DNA of 64,000 bases from Mesorhizobium australicum WSM2073 (GCF_000230995.2 NC_019973.1:248001-312000); one strand, 5' to 3'. Numbered from the stretch's first letter, positions 8,512-17,654 are shown. The notes: generated from the letters alone by a model not told the origin. Numbers and translations: made by a program.

Positions 8512-9591
8512 CTACGCGGCCTGGCGTGCGCGCTGCTGCACCGCTCTGTCCAGTATCGAGAAGAAGGTGACGAACTGACGGTCGGGGTCGAGTTCCGGCC
8601 GGCCGGCGAAGCCGCGCGCGAGGGCCGAGACCCGCTGATATTCCTTGTTGTCGTTCCACAAGAGCCTGACGGCCGCGACCCATTCGGCGAGCGGGGCATC
8701 ATAGTCGAGCACCGTGCCGCCAGGGCCGACCGCTTCCGGCAAGCCACCGCGGCGCGAACCGACGACCGGAATGCCGCTGCAATGGGCTTCCGAGGCAACC
8801 CGCCCCCAGGCCTCCTCCCATTTGCTGGGCGCCAGCAGGATCCGGGTGCGGCCATAGACCGTCTTCATGTCACTGGTGCGGTTCTCCAGCGTGACATTGC
8901 CGAGCGGCGTGATCGTCTGTTCGATGCGTGCCCGGTGATCGTCCGCCAGCTTCCAGCTTTCGACGAACAGGAACGGGATTTCGGGGCACGCGGCGGCGAT
9001 CCGCACCGCAAGCTCGAAGCCCTTTTCCTCATAAGGGTTGATCAGGGTGACGAACTGGCCTGAAGTCGGCGTGCTGTAGTGGGCCGGATTGATGGTCGGA
9101 GGGATCACCGCCGCCTCGATGCCGAACTCCCTGGCGTAGGTGCGCGCAGTGAATTCGGAATTGGCGATGTAGAGCGCCGAGCGCAGGTCGCGCAGGTCGC
9201 CCCCAAGCTCGTGAAACTCGACGTTGCGGAGGTAGACGACCAGCGGCACGCCCTTGGCCTGCAACGCCTTGCCGAGTGGAACCGACTTGTGGCACTGAAC
9301 CACCGCCACATCCGGCTTGACCCTGTTGACGGCGAAGGCCGCCGCCTCCCACGGAAACCACGCCCGGATCACTGGGTAGCCGGGAAAACTGTCGACGACC
9401 GCCGGCTGGCGCAAAAGCTTCATCTTGGCACGCGCCTTGAAGCCGAAGACACCATCGCCAAACAGCGCGGCGAGCACCGCGGCCTCATGCCCATGCTCGA
9501 TCAACTGCTCGGCCAGATGATGAGTGCTCGACTGGACGCCGCCGCTGAACTCCGGTGGGTAGCCATTGCCGCCTGCAAAGAGAACTTTCAT
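8512..9591 (-). CDS. GT4-type glycosyltransferase
   Basis: 359 residues from MKVLFAGGNGYPPEFSGGVQ at 9591, with GAGGAG nine bases upstream; the longer reading to 9735 adds unrelated residues. The GT-B fold is shown by the N-terminal GGVQSSTHHLAEQLIEHGHE and the C-terminal donor-site block WEEAWGRVASEAHCSGIPVV plus GGLPEAV, where the E-x7-E pattern of GT4 is visible. It is convergent with the phosphoribosyltransferase-like gene (27-base gap). It has no counterpart in the classical Sinorhizobium exo cluster, so it may add a strain-specific sugar. Confidence 0.82.
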   Translation of the reverse strand: MKVLFAGGNGYPPEFSGGVQSSTHHLAEQLIEHGHEAAVLAALFGDGVFGFKARAKMKLLRQPAVVDSFPGYPVIRAWFPWEAAAFAVNRVKPDVAVVQCHKSVPLGKALQAKGVPLVVYLRNVEFHELGGDLRDLRSALYIANSEFTARTYAREFGIEAAVIPPTINPAHYSTPTSGQFVTLINPYEEKGFELAVRIAAACPEIPFLFVESWKLADDHRARIEQTITPLGNVTLENRTSDMKTVYGRTRILLAPSKWEEAWGRVASEAHCSGIPVVGSRRGGLPEAVGPGGTVLDYDAPLAEWVAAVRLLWNDNKEYQRVSALARGFAGRPELDPDRQFVTFFSILDRAVQQRARQAA

Positions 9592-9658
9592 GGTCCTGGC
9601 TCCTCGTCTATCGCGTTTCAATGCCCACGGCCGATGAACGGCAGCGTCAAGTGCAGCC

Positions 9659-10108
9659 TCACGCAGTCTTTGGCGGATCAAGCGTCGCGAACGGATTTGT
9701 GCATGGCTGCCATCCGGTGAACCGGATGGGATCACTAGGCGAACTGCGCGAGGCGTAGTCCGTCAACATGTGAAATTCGGCCACGACCCAGCGGTCGAAA
9801 TGCCGGAGGTCGCGCTGCTTCCGCTTGGGCAACAACTTGCGTGCCTGGCCGAGCTTCGCCGTCTCGAGCAAAGTGACGGCGTCGCCCAGTTTTTCGCTGG
9901 GAAACAGCCACGGATTGCGGTTGCGGAACTCCAGCACGAACTGCTGCAGGTGCTCGATGCGCATGTTCAGCCCGCCGAGGTATTTTTCGAGCGTGACGCG
10001 AACCAGGTCCTCGTCCGAAAACGAAGACACCGCCGCGAAGGCCACGCCAGTCGATGCAACTCCACCAGCCATGATGGCCAAGACCGAGCGCCGTGAGATT
10101 TCCATCAT
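9659..10108 (-). CDS. Small subunit of a gluconate-2-dehydrogenase/GMC-type dehydrogenase
   Basis: 149 residues. The N-terminus MMEISRRSVLAIMAGGVAST followed by VAFA is a twin-arginine-type signal (SRRSVL), implying export of a folded complex. The rest resembles the small, cofactor-free subunit 3 that accompanies FAD-containing sugar dehydrogenases. It follows the GMC flavoprotein gene by about 20 bases, with AAGGAGGT directly before the start. The partner lacks its own signal and would ride out with this subunit. Family similarity is modest; the pairing with the GMC gene is the main support. Confidence 0.7.
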   Translation of the reverse strand: MMEISRRSVLAIMAGGVASTGVAFAAVSSFSDEDLVRVTLEKYLGGLNMRIEHLQQFVLEFRNRNPWLFPSEKLGDAVTLLETAKLGQARKLLPKRKQRDLRHFDRWVVAEFHMLTDYASRSSPSDPIRFTGWQPCTNPFATLDPPKTA

Positions 10109-10130
10109 CGGTTACCTCCTTCCCTTCCCG

Positions 10131-11573
10131 TCACGCCATCCGGCTCGCCGCGCGCAGGGACAAAGCTGCCGCGGTCAGGCTCGGGTTGGCGCAGGAGCAG
10201 CTTGGATAGGTGCTGGTGCCGACGACGACCAAGTTTCTCAACCGGTGATGGATCATGTTGCTGTCGATCACCGAATCAGCCGGGCCGGTGCCCATCCGCA
10301 ATGTGCCCTGGACGTGCGATTCCGTTGGCCGGATGCCGCGGTCGAAGAGCCGTTCGACAGGCAACGGGGCAAGCAGTCCGGGCAATTTGTCCAGCGCCCG
10401 GGCCATGCCTTTGACGGCATAGTCCGACGGCGCCTTGAAGGAGACGAAGGCGTTGTCAGCCTCGTCGAGGGTGACGAAATTCTCGTGATCGAGCAGGTTC
10501 TCGGTGACCACGACCAGCGGCAGCGCCTGGCGCAGCCGGCCCTTCTCTGCGCGCATCCCGTGCTGCCAGCGGTTCTCGAAATAGACGAGGGCCGCCGCGT
10601 GCTCGGACCGGTGCGGACCGTCATAGAGGCCGAAATTCAGGCCGGTGGTGATGGTGCTGCCGTCGAAATTGTCGACGCCGTCGAGATAGACCTCGAAATT
10701 CCAGCCATAGGATTCATGCAGGCCGCGCCCGACGAATTCATCGCCCAGGCCCGAGCGCAGCATGATCGCCGCGCTCTGGATGGCATTGGCGCCGAGAACG
10801 AAGAGGTCGCCGCTGACCTGATATTCCCTGCCCTCATGCACGAAGGCGACCGAACGGACCGTGCCGCCGACATGGTCGAGCCGCCGCACTTCGGAGCCGA
10901 GGCAGACCGAAACGTCGGGATGCTCGAAGACATGCATCAGGCCGTTATTGGCGGTGAACTTGGCATCGACCGGGCACAGCCAGCAGCGCAGATTGGCGCA
11001 GCAGGAGCTGCGTTGCGCGGTCGGCACGCGCGCCCGTGCGGTCGGCATGACGAAATGCTGGTCGGGCTGGGCCGCCTTCATCATCCTGTCCGGCGTCGAC
11101 ATGCGATGCGGTGGCTGCGGAAAGGGCTTCGAGCGCGGCAGCATCGCCGCCATGTCGGGATCGCCGGAGATCGACATGATGTCTTCGGCGTCGCAATAGA
11201 ACGGCTCGACATCGTCGTAGCTGATCGGCCAGTCATTGCCGACGCCGTAGGTGCTTTTCAGCCTGAAATCATTGGGGTGGAATCTTGGCGTCTGCGCGAA
11301 CCAGCAATTGGTCCCGCCACCCAGCCCGATCGTGTAATTCCACGGCTTGTCGGAATTGGTGCTGTAGGTCGTCTCGTCGTCTATGTCGGTGTTGACGTTC
11401 TGGTCAAGCTGCCATTCATGCGTGTTGTGGCGACCCCACTCCAGAACCAGGATGCGCGCCTTACGCCGCCTGGCGAATTCATGCAGGAAGAACGCCGAAC
11501 CGAAGCCGGAACCGATCGCGACAACATCGAAATGATCTTTGGTGATTTGCTCGGGCTTTACGTCCAGCACCAT
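10131..11573 (-). CDS. GMC-family FAD-dependent sugar/alcohol dehydrogenase
   Basis: 480 residues. The Rossmann motif VVAIGSGFGSAFF is at residues 18-29 and the FAD-contacting GLGGGTNCWFAQ near 83-94. The C-terminus has HVQGTLRMGTGPADSV and NLVVVGTSTYPSCSCANPS, the usual GMC C-terminal block. Cysteines C191, C192, C197 and C200 resemble the Fe-S cluster region of FAD glucose/fructose dehydrogenases. It probably oxidises a sugar in the periplasm together with the Tat-signal small subunit encoded next, passing electrons to a quinone or cytochrome that is not encoded here. GGAGGA lies ten bases before the start. The substrate is not deducible. Confidence 0.82.
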   Translation of the reverse strand: MVLDVKPEQITKDHFDVVAIGSGFGSAFFLHEFARRRKARILVLEWGRHNTHEWQLDQNVNTDIDDETTYSTNSDKPWNYTIGLGGGTNCWFAQTPRFHPNDFRLKSTYGVGNDWPISYDDVEPFYCDAEDIMSISGDPDMAAMLPRSKPFPQPPHRMSTPDRMMKAAQPDQHFVMPTARARVPTAQRSSCCANLRCWLCPVDAKFTANNGLMHVFEHPDVSVCLGSEVRRLDHVGGTVRSVAFVHEGREYQVSGDLFVLGANAIQSAAIMLRSGLGDEFVGRGLHESYGWNFEVYLDGVDNFDGSTITTGLNFGLYDGPHRSEHAAALVYFENRWQHGMRAEKGRLRQALPLVVVTENLLDHENFVTLDEADNAFVSFKAPSDYAVKGMARALDKLPGLLAPLPVERLFDRGIRPTESHVQGTLRMGTGPADSVIDSNMIHHRLRNLVVVGTSTYPSCSCANPSLTAAALSLRAASRMA

Positions 11574-11638
11574 CAGCTACAATTCCTCCTACGCCGGGCG
11601 TTTGGCCCGATCCTGCTTTCGGCTCTCCGCGCCCGATC

Positions 11639-12970
11639 TCATGCCGCCATTCTGCCGATCGAGTGATATTCGATGCCGTGGCGCGCCACGACCTTGGGAT
11701 CGTAAAGGTTGCGGCCATCGAAGATGACTGGCGTGGTCAGCGCATCCTTCAGCGCATCGAAGGACGGTGCGCGAAAACTCTTCCATTCGGTGGCGATCAG
11801 CAGCGCATCGGCGCCGCGCAGGGCCGCCTCCTTGGTTCCACACAACAGCAGGTCGTCGCGCAGCCCGTAGATGGCCTGGCATTCCTGCATGGCCTCGGGG
11901 TCATAGGCCTGCACGGCTGCGCCGGCGTTCCAGAGCGCCTCCATCAGCACGCGCGCGGGCGCCTCGCGCATGTCGTCGGTGTTGGGCTTGAAGGCCAGGC
12001 CCCACAGCGCGAAGGTCTTGCCCTTGAGGTTACCCTTGAAATAGCGGTGCACCTTGTCGAACAGAACGGATTTCTGATCATTGTTGCGCTCCTCGACGGC
12101 GCGCAGCAGCTTGGCGTCGTACTTGACGCCCTCGGCGGTCTTGATCAGGGCGCGGACGTCCTTGGGAAAGCACGAGCCGCCATAGCCGAGACCCGGATAG
12201 ATGAAGTGATAGCCGATGCGCGGGTCGCTGCCGATGCCCTGGCGCACTTCCTCGATGTCGGCGCCGAGTTGCTCGGCGAGGTTGGCCATCTCGTTCATGA
12301 AGCTGATCTTGGTCGCCAGCATGCAATTGGCGGCGTATTTCGTGAATTCGGCGCTGCGCACGTCCATCACGATCATCTTCTCGTGGTTGCGGTTGAAGGG
12401 CGCATAGAGTTCGCGCATCACCGCCTCGGTTTCCTCGCTCGACGTGCCGACGATGATGCGGTCGGGCTTCATGCAGTCGGCGACCGCGGAGCCCTCCTTG
12501 AGGAATTCGGGATTGGAGGCGACGTCGAAGCTCAGATCCTCGCGGCCCCGCTTCTTCAGCGTCTCGGCGATCCTGGCCTTCACCTTTTCGCAGGTGCCGA
12601 CCGGCACGGTCGACTTGCCGACGACGATCTTGGCGGTATCCATCTCGCGGCCGATGGTCTCGGCGACCGCCAGCACATATTTGAGGTCGGCCGAACCATC
12701 TTCGCCGGGCGGCGTGCCTACCGCGATCATCTGGATTTCGCCGTGCCTGACGGCGGCCGCCGCATCGGTGGTGAACTTGATGCGGCCGGCGGCGTGATTC
12801 TCCCTGACGATGGTTTCAAGACCCGGCTCGAAGATCGGAACGAGGCCCTGATTGAGCCGCTCCACCTTGTTTGCGTCGATATCGACGCAAACAACCTGGT
12901 GGCCAACCTCGGCAAGCACCGCCGCCTGCACCAAGCCGACATAGCCAATTCCAAACACCGTCAAGTTCAT
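11639..12970 (-). CDS. ugd: UDP-glucose 6-dehydrogenase
   Basis: 443 residues, full length for the UDP-glucose/GDP-mannose dehydrogenase family. The NAD-binding [18 protein letters not shown] opens the protein. The catalytic-cysteine block [15 protein letters not shown] lies near residue 260, and the C-terminal domain has [20 protein letters not shown]. It oxidises UDP-glucose to UDP-glucuronate with two NAD. The Rhizobium name rkpK would also fit. Its place beside exo genes suggests that the EPS contains glucuronic acid, which canonical succinoglycan does not. It lies 65 bases upstream of the GMC dehydrogenase on the same strand. Confidence 0.95.
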   Translation of the reverse strand: MNLTVFGIGYVGLVQAAVLAEVGHQVVCVDIDANKVERLNQGLVPIFEPGLETIVRENHAAGRIKFTTDAAAAVRHGEIQMIAVGTPPGEDGSADLKYVLAVAETIGREMDTAKIVVGKSTVPVGTCEKVKARIAETLKKRGREDLSFDVASNPEFLKEGSAVADCMKPDRIIVGTSSEETEAVMRELYAPFNRNHEKMIVMDVRSAEFTKYAANCMLATKISFMNEMANLAEQLGADIEEVRQGIGSDPRIGYHFIYPGLGYGGSCFPKDVRALIKTAEGVKYDAKLLRAVEERNNDQKSVLFDKVHRYFKGNLKGKTFALWGLAFKPNTDDMREAPARVLMEALWNAGAAVQAYDPEAMQECQAIYGLRDDLLLCGTKEAALRGADALLIATEWKSFRAPSFDALKDALTTPVIFDGRNLYDPKVVARHGIEYHSIGRMAA

Positions 12971-13020
12971 TCGGTTTCATTCCCATCCAGGGCAGCGGAC
13001 CGCTTCTCGGCCCTGCCGGT

Positions 13021-13887
13021 TCAATTCGTCTTTCCCAGCTCTTTTACACTACACACCAGCGATTCCGGAAATTGGCAGGGCTGACCCAGCGCGGTGAACG
13101 CGACCCGCTCGACCTGCAGCGAAAGCTTGCGGCCCGGGTCCGCAAACGCTCCCATCCAGCCCTTCATGGTGTCGCTACCCCAAAGGCTGAAGAAGATCTT
13201 CTGCGCATGGCTGGGCAGCTTCGCGGGATCGGTGATGGTGTTCACCAGTTGGCCGTTGAGATACCAGCGCAGGCTATCTTTCTCCCAGACGAAGGCATAG
13301 TCGTTGAAGGCACTGTCGGTGCCGCCCGGCACGTCGACCAGCTTCTCGTTCTTGCCCTTGCCAGCGATATAGGCGTTGACCTGCACCTTGGAGGTGTCCT
13401 TGGTCAGGATCTCGAAGTCGATCTCGTCCCAGGGCTGCTTGTCGGATGGGCCGATATAGGAGAAGAACGCCGCGTTGAGGCCAGGGCCGGTGTCGGTCTT
13501 CATCCGCGCCTCATAGGTACCATAGCCGAAACGCTGCTTGGTCTGGATCTCGCCGCAGGCGAACTCGCGATCCTTGGTCTTCTGCTTCGCGAATCCGAGC
13601 GAAAGAACGCCATCGGAAAGCTTGACCAAGCCTTTCGACCAGGTGCAATTCTGATGGCTGCCGTTCGTCCAGCCGTCTGAAACGTACCAGCGCTCGCGGT
13701 CGAAATTCTTGAAATCGTCGACGAAAGAGGGCGCGGACTGGATATCCTGCGCATGAGACGGGGTTGCCGGCAGGCTGCCAAGAGCGACCAGCAGCAAAGC
13801 GACCGCCAGACCAGACCGCCGCCAGAAATGCAGGGCTGAAGGGGCGTCTATTGCTGTCGTGGACATGGTCTTTGGATCCGAATTCAT
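13021..13887 (-). CDS. exoK: ExoK-like GH16 endo-beta-glycanase
   Basis: 288 residues from ATG 13887 (MNSDPKTMSTTAIDAP), with AAGGTGAG just upstream. A signal peptide follows (LAVALLLVALGSLPATPSHA, cut after AQ). The mature part is a GH16 lectin fold: WTNGSHQNCTW, FGYGTYEARMKTDTGPGLN, and the catalytic block WDEIDFEIL with the E-x-D-x(2)-E arrangement. ExoK is secreted and cleaves nascent succinoglycan to low-molecular-weight chains. It shares a minus-strand unit with the small coiled-coil gene upstream, whose leader carries operator-like copy C. A reading starting at 14034 overlaps that gene and was rejected. Confidence 0.9.
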   Translation of the reverse strand: MNSDPKTMSTTAIDAPSALHFWRRSGLAVALLLVALGSLPATPSHAQDIQSAPSFVDDFKNFDRERWYVSDGWTNGSHQNCTWSKGLVKLSDGVLSLGFAKQKTKDREFACGEIQTKQRFGYGTYEARMKTDTGPGLNAAFFSYIGPSDKQPWDEIDFEILTKDTSKVQVNAYIAGKGKNEKLVDVPGGTDSAFNDYAFVWEKDSLRWYLNGQLVNTITDPAKLPSHAQKIFFSLWGSDTMKGWMGAFADPGRKLSLQVERVAFTALGQPCQFPESLVCSVKELGKTN

Positions 13888-14030
13888 GAGTGACTCACCT
13901 TTGCGCTGTGTCCCCAACCCAAAGTCGACGTTCGAACCGCTTCCAAACGGGCCAACCTTGACCTTTTCAATCACCCTCCCGACGTCCAGCCTTGCATCAC
14001 CTTCGCCGTAACGGTCCCCCGCCGCCGCCT

Positions 14031-14432
14031 TCAATTTCGGCCGGCTCCCGCCTGCCTGACCGGTTCGACCGTCGCCGCCGGATCGGTGGTCGTATTCTCG
14101 TCGAAGACCACGTCCAGCGAATGACGGAGCTCGCGCATCCTGCCGCCCTGGCGCGACAGCGCAGCGATGCGGCGCTCGCTGTTCAGGATCGACTGCGTCA
14201 ACGCGCTGACTTCGGACGAGCGGCGATCGGAGGCGGAGCCGTTTTCCATGGCTTCGACCAGAAAGGCCGCGTTGGTCGCTTCCTTGCGGTAGCGGCTCTC
14301 CAAGCCGGTTTTCTCCGCCTCGATCTCGGCGGCGATCTGCTCGAACAGCTTCGCCAGCCGGTCCAGGCGCGCAACGTCGGTCTGCCTGTCGCGGGCCGGA
14401 TCCCTTGATCTGAAGCCGAATATCGAGGCCAT
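14031..14432 (-). CDS. Hypothetical coiled-coil protein
   Basis: 133 residues, start MASIFGFRSRDPARDRQTDV, no strong ribosome site. Heptad-like charged stretches (LDRLAKLFEQIAAEIEAEK; later SILNSERRIAALSRQGGRM) predict a mostly helical, coiled-coil cytoplasmic protein. There is no signal peptide, membrane helix or known catalytic motif. It lies upstream of exoK on the same strand (143 bases to the exoK ATG) and downstream of operator-like copy C, so it is probably the first gene of the exoK transcript. Codon use matches its neighbours. I do not recognise the family. Confidence 0.65.
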   Translation of the reverse strand: MASIFGFRSRDPARDRQTDVARLDRLAKLFEQIAAEIEAEKTGLESRYRKEATNAAFLVEAMENGSASDRRSSEVSALTQSILNSERRIAALSRQGGRMRELRHSLDVVFDENTTTDPAATVEPVRQAGAGRN

Positions 14433-14600
14433 GAACTTAAATTCCCGTCATCGCCGGCTTCCTGGACCGGCTTTCAGGCCAGGCCACTGGCCGATCCCCG
14501 CAACCGGGGCTGAAAACTCGTAACCGCGTCGCCCAACTCCTCTGACGAAGAGAGACTTCGCACCAGTCCGATCGGGGGCCAGTTCGGCTGGTCGTTTAAT

Positions 14601-14617
14601 TTGTTGCACCGCAACAT
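14601..14617. promoter_or_regulatory. EPS operator-like palindrome, copy C (coiled-coil gene/exoK)
   Basis: Sequence TTGTTGCACCGCAACAT, the cleanest copy: TGTTGC and GCAACA are perfect inverted arms around three bases. It lies in the 291-base gap between exoU and the coiled-coil gene, 169 bases upstream of the latter's start. Nothing else convincing was seen in that gap. Confidence 0.6.
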
Positions 14618-14723
14618 AGACTGCCATCCCCAGAGCCGCGAGGCAACCACCCAATTCATAAACTCATAAATCCGATGGAAATGGTTGCGTGGCGGCCTCG
14701 CGGTCGGCAGGTAACACCGCGCC

Positions 14724-15746
14724 TTACCGTCCTTTGCCGGTACTGGTTCCAGCCATCAGGAAACGGAGCGGCGGCACGTGCTTGTTCCTGGAGACCAGGC
14801 CAACACTGCGAAACAGCGCCTCGATCTTGTCGGACGCCACGCCCTGGACGATGGGGACGAGGTTGGATTGGCTTGCAAAGGCGTAGGCCGCGGCAGAAGC
14901 CAGGCCCCGCTCGGCCTTCACGTCGAGGAAATTGCGCAGCCGGTATTTGTCGCGCACATGCCGCTCGTGCCGCCGTAGCACTGCTTTCGACCCTTCCGGC
15001 AGGCTGTCGATCGCCAGCAGCGCCAGATCGGCATCGGCCAGCCGCTTCAGATCCTGCGTCTTGTGGCGGCCGCTGAGTGAATCGGCGCGGACAATGGCGC
15101 CGTAGCCGCAGGAACGGATGACCTTGAACCGTGCCCCGTGGGCGACCGCTCGCGCGTAAAGCTCGTAGTCCTCGCCCAGTCGCAGGCTCTCGTCGTAGCG
15201 CAACCCGTGGCGGTCGAGAAAGGCACGGCTGATCACCGGCTTCAAGAAGCCGAGTTCGCCTCTTTGGACGCGGCGCCTGGAGATGTTGCCCTCCACGAAT
15301 CCTTCGAAATCGAGGAATTCCGGATCGGCGGCAAAATCCGGGGCGACGATTTTGGTTGCATCGCCAGCCGCGTCATCCCTGATGAGCATGATGTTGTCGG
15401 CGGCGAAATCCCAATCGGCGCCGACAAACAGGTTGCGAAACCGGCCCTCGAGGAAGAAATCGTCGGCGTCCAGAATGCTGATGAACGGGGCTCGTGAACC
15501 GGCGATCGCCGCATTGCGGGCAAAAGAAGGGCCGCGATTGACGTCGAGGCGCATCACCGCAAGCCGGCCGCTGCCATCGTCGGCAGAGCGTGCGACCTCG
15601 GCCGTATTGTCCGTGGAGCCATCGTCGACGACGACGACCTCCCCGACTTCCGGTTCGCGCAACGCGGACGCTATGGCGACGGCGATCGTTCGCGCCGCGT
15701 TTTTGGCCGCGATGATCACGCAGACTTGGGATTTCGTCATCGACAT
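14724..15746 (-). CDS. exoU: Family 2 glycosyltransferase ExoU
   Basis: 340 residues from MSMTKSQVCVIIAAKNAART at 15746, with AGAGGCAA upstream. The GT-A signatures are VVVVDDGSTDNTAEVARSAD, NRGPSFARNAAIAGSRAP and the DxD block ISILDADDFFLEGRF. The second half (GELGFLKPVISRAFLDRHGL, then LRLGEDYELYARAV and GYGAIVRADSLSGRHKT) is strongly ExoU-like. ExoU adds one of the last glucoses of the octasaccharide side chain. It is detached from exoL-P here and lies 64 bases downstream of the lasso-associated nucleotidyltransferase on the same strand, so the two may share a transcript. A longer reading starting at 16058 overlaps that gene and was rejected. Confidence 0.9.
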   Translation of the reverse strand: MSMTKSQVCVIIAAKNAARTIAVAIASALREPEVGEVVVVDDGSTDNTAEVARSADDGSGRLAVMRLDVNRGPSFARNAAIAGSRAPFISILDADDFFLEGRFRNLFVGADWDFAADNIMLIRDDAAGDATKIVAPDFAADPEFLDFEGFVEGNISRRRVQRGELGFLKPVISRAFLDRHGLRYDESLRLGEDYELYARAVAHGARFKVIRSCGYGAIVRADSLSGRHKTQDLKRLADADLALLAIDSLPEGSKAVLRRHERHVRDKYRLRNFLDVKAERGLASAAAYAFASQSNLVPIVQGVASDKIEALFRSVGLVSRNKHVPPLRFLMAGTSTGKGR

Positions 15747-15810
15747 GGAATTGCCTCTTGCACAGGTTCCGATCTGCCCTCGCCCTGTACGCGTTCGATA
15801 TTCGCCGCCT

Positions 15811-16941
15811 TCACGGGCCGGCTGGCCGTTCGAAGATGCGGCGGCTGATGTCCGCCGACGCCGCCCAACCGGCCTCGGAAAGGTAACGGACCGGAGCCCG
15901 GCCGCACAATTCCCACAACACCGTGCGTCGCTGCGGCCAGCGCAGCGACGACAGCCATGGCGCGATGACCATGTTGAGCAGGTCTTCATTGCCGATGCGC
16001 GACAGGATCGGCTTGGCCCGCTCCGACAGAAGCGTGCCGGTGCCGCCGAGCAGCACATCGGCGGAACGCAGGCCGAGCAGCAGCGTGTCCTCCAGCCCCT
16101 GGCTCACCGCCGCATCGAGCACACGCTGCTGATCGGCGTGGCCGAGACGGCTGGCGCTGGCCCTGATATCGCAGACGTAGCCGGCGCAAGGCTCCCGGTT
16201 GAACAGTGCCTTGGCGACGCTGATGCAGGCCAGCATCAGCGTGTCGGCAGCCGACGTGAACGGGACTTCGGCGCCGGTGATCTCGACCAGCCGCTTTCGC
16301 CGCAGGAACCCGTCGGCATCGCGCGGACTGGGCGAGCCGGGCTGCTGAAGCCGGTAATGAAGGTCGACAGTGGATGATTTCGACCCATTGCCACGGATCA
16401 TGTGCTGTTCGCCGAGGAAGCGGACCCACCAGACCGAACGCGACTTGCCCGATACTTCGTAGCCGATCGAGCGTAACGCTTCGCGTGCCTTCAAGAACCC
16501 GGCAGGCGAAACCAGAATATCGATATCGCCCGAGGGTTTCATGAAATGATCGTCGTAAAGCAGATGCTGCTGGAACGGCCCTTTCAGGAACACAAAATCA
16601 ATCCGCCTGTCGAGCAGCGCCTCGTGAATGGCGATCGAATCCATCAGGCAGGCGGCGTTCATCGACACCGTCCTCCTGCGATAAGTTTCGAGCCACTGGA
16701 ACAGTTCGGCCGGCCTCTCATGCGTCGGCGTACGCGACAGCGCCTTCAAGACGAAGGTACCGACCTTGTTCAACCTGGCGATATCAGTGACGACAGCGTC
16801 GGAAAGGCCCGGCGTCCACGTTTCACCGGCCGAGGCGGCCGGCCCCGCGAAATATAACCGTAAGCAGGCCCGCACATAAGCGATCTCGTCGGCGCAGTCG
16901 GTGGCGCGCAGTCTTTCATAGGAGCTTTCCGGCAAGGCCAT
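15811..16941 (-). CDS. Lasso-peptide-cluster nucleotidyltransferase family protein
   Basis: 376 residues from MALPESSYERLRATD at 16941. A TTG at 16959 would give six more residues. The family is recognised by FVFLKGPFQQHLLY followed by KPSGDIDILVSPAGFLKARE (GDIDILV near residues 138-144), the metal-binding GD-x-D-x pattern of the nucleotidyltransferase fold. VDLHYRLQQP further on matches the family's third carboxylate region. Such proteins recur beside lasso clusters that also carry PqqD and an HPr-kinase-like gene, as in paeninodin-type clusters; their reaction is not established. It is divergent from the precursor gene and is followed by exoU. Transfer of a nucleotide to the phosphorylated peptide is conceivable but speculative. 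Confidence 0.8.
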   Translation of the reverse strand: MALPESSYERLRATDCADEIAYVRACLRLYFAGPAASAGETWTPGLSDAVVTDIARLNKVGTFVLKALSRTPTHERPAELFQWLETYRRRTVSMNAACLMDSIAIHEALLDRRIDFVFLKGPFQQHLLYDDHFMKPSGDIDILVSPAGFLKAREALRSIGYEVSGKSRSVWWVRFLGEQHMIRGNGSKSSTVDLHYRLQQPGSPSPRDADGFLRRKRLVEITGAEVPFTSAADTLMLACISVAKALFNREPCAGYVCDIRASASRLGHADQQRVLDAAVSQGLEDTLLLGLRSADVLLGGTGTLLSERAKPILSRIGNEDLLNMVIAPWLSSLRWPQRRTVLWELCGRAPVRYLSEAGWAASADISRRIFERPAGP

Positions 16942-17447
16942 TGAGCGCACAGTCTCCAAAAAGCGGTTTGCGCGAAGCGTATGCTGCAGCTGCTAAGCAA
17001 AGCATCGTCAAAAACGACGGCGCCGTAAAGCCTTTCCTTTCGCAGTGCGAAATTTTGCAACCATAGCGTTTGCCAGCTTCGCGGAAGGGGATGAGATGTA
17101 TGGAGAAATTCCCACCCTAGCGCAGCGCTTCAGCCGGGCCATCGATGGGATCAGCTGAAAGTTGAGTATCTTTCGGCGTTGTCCAATGGCAATGGCCAAG
17201 CATGGCTTCCTCTTGTTCATGCAAAATCAATGGTTTACGGAATCTCGTGTGACGAGGGGCAATCACACCCGGCTTCATCTCGAAATAGGTGGATTTCTTA
17301 CACGCGGGGTGACGTCCGCAACCCATAATTGATTAACGACCGGTAAATCAGGCTTGACTCATAAATGTTGCTGTGCAGCTATTGCGATGCAGCATGAAAG
17401 TGCTGACGGCAATCGACAGGCCGTTTCCAGTCCTTATGGAGAGTAAA
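16942..17447. other. Divergent intergenic region between nucleotidyltransferase and lasso precursor
   Basis: 506 bases without a convincing gene. It contains a perfect 7+1+7 palindrome TTTCGCAGTGCGAAA at 17038-17052, about 97 bases upstream of the nucleotidyltransferase start, and a -35-like TTGACT at 17354-17359. The two operator-like copies D1/D2 lie just before the precursor gene. The remaining part has no RNA gene or repeat that I can recognise. Confidence 0.6.
17365..17395. promoter_or_regulatory. Two overlapping EPS operator-like palindromes, copies D1 and D2 (lasso promoter)
   Basis: D1 is ATGTTGCTGTGCAGCTA (17365-17381) and D2 is CTATTGCGATGCAGCAT (17379-17395). Both keep the TTGC-N3-GCA core of copies A-C. 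They begin six bases after a -35-like TTGACT and end 52 bases before the precursor ATG, so they would cover the -10/+1 region. That position suits repression. The promoter assignment is inferred; no good -10 hexamer stands out. Confidence 0.55.
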
Positions 17448-17600
17448 ATGGAACAGAATGTTGAAAAGCATGAGTACGAAACGCCAAACCTGACAGTACA
17501 TGGTTCAATCGAAACCATTACCCAAGGCGGTGGTGGCAGCACGGCAATCGACGCGTCGTTTCCCGCGCACACCCCGATTGGCGACCTGACGTTCTCCTGA
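17448..17600 (+). CDS. Lasso peptide precursor (A)
   Basis: 50 residues from ATG 17448, with GGAGAG five bases upstream; an ATG at 17436 would add MESK. The leader (1-26) holds the lasso recognition motif YxxPxLxxxG (Y10, P13, L15, G19) and ends with Thr25 at -2 and Gln26 at -1. The predicted 24-residue core begins GGGGSTAID, so Gly1 to Asp9 would form a nine-residue macrolactam. The tail ends with PIGDLTFS; a bulky Phe12 and His15 in the loop/tail could act as steric plugs. The C-terminal Ser is the type of residue phosphorylated by lasso kinases. B1, B2, C, K and D follow on the same strand. The sequence is new to me. Confidence 0.93.
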   Translation: MEQNVEKHEYETPNLTVHGSIETITQGGGGSTAIDASFPAHTPIGDLTFS

Positions 17601-17654
17601 GACCAGCCTGATTCTGGAGGAATGACGTTGGGCCTCCGGGATCGAAGACAATGA

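Noticed and set aside
9825..11666. 613-codon plus-strand reading opposite the GMC dehydrogenase
   Set aside because: Shadow frame with Arg/Ala/Gly-rich composition and no family motif.
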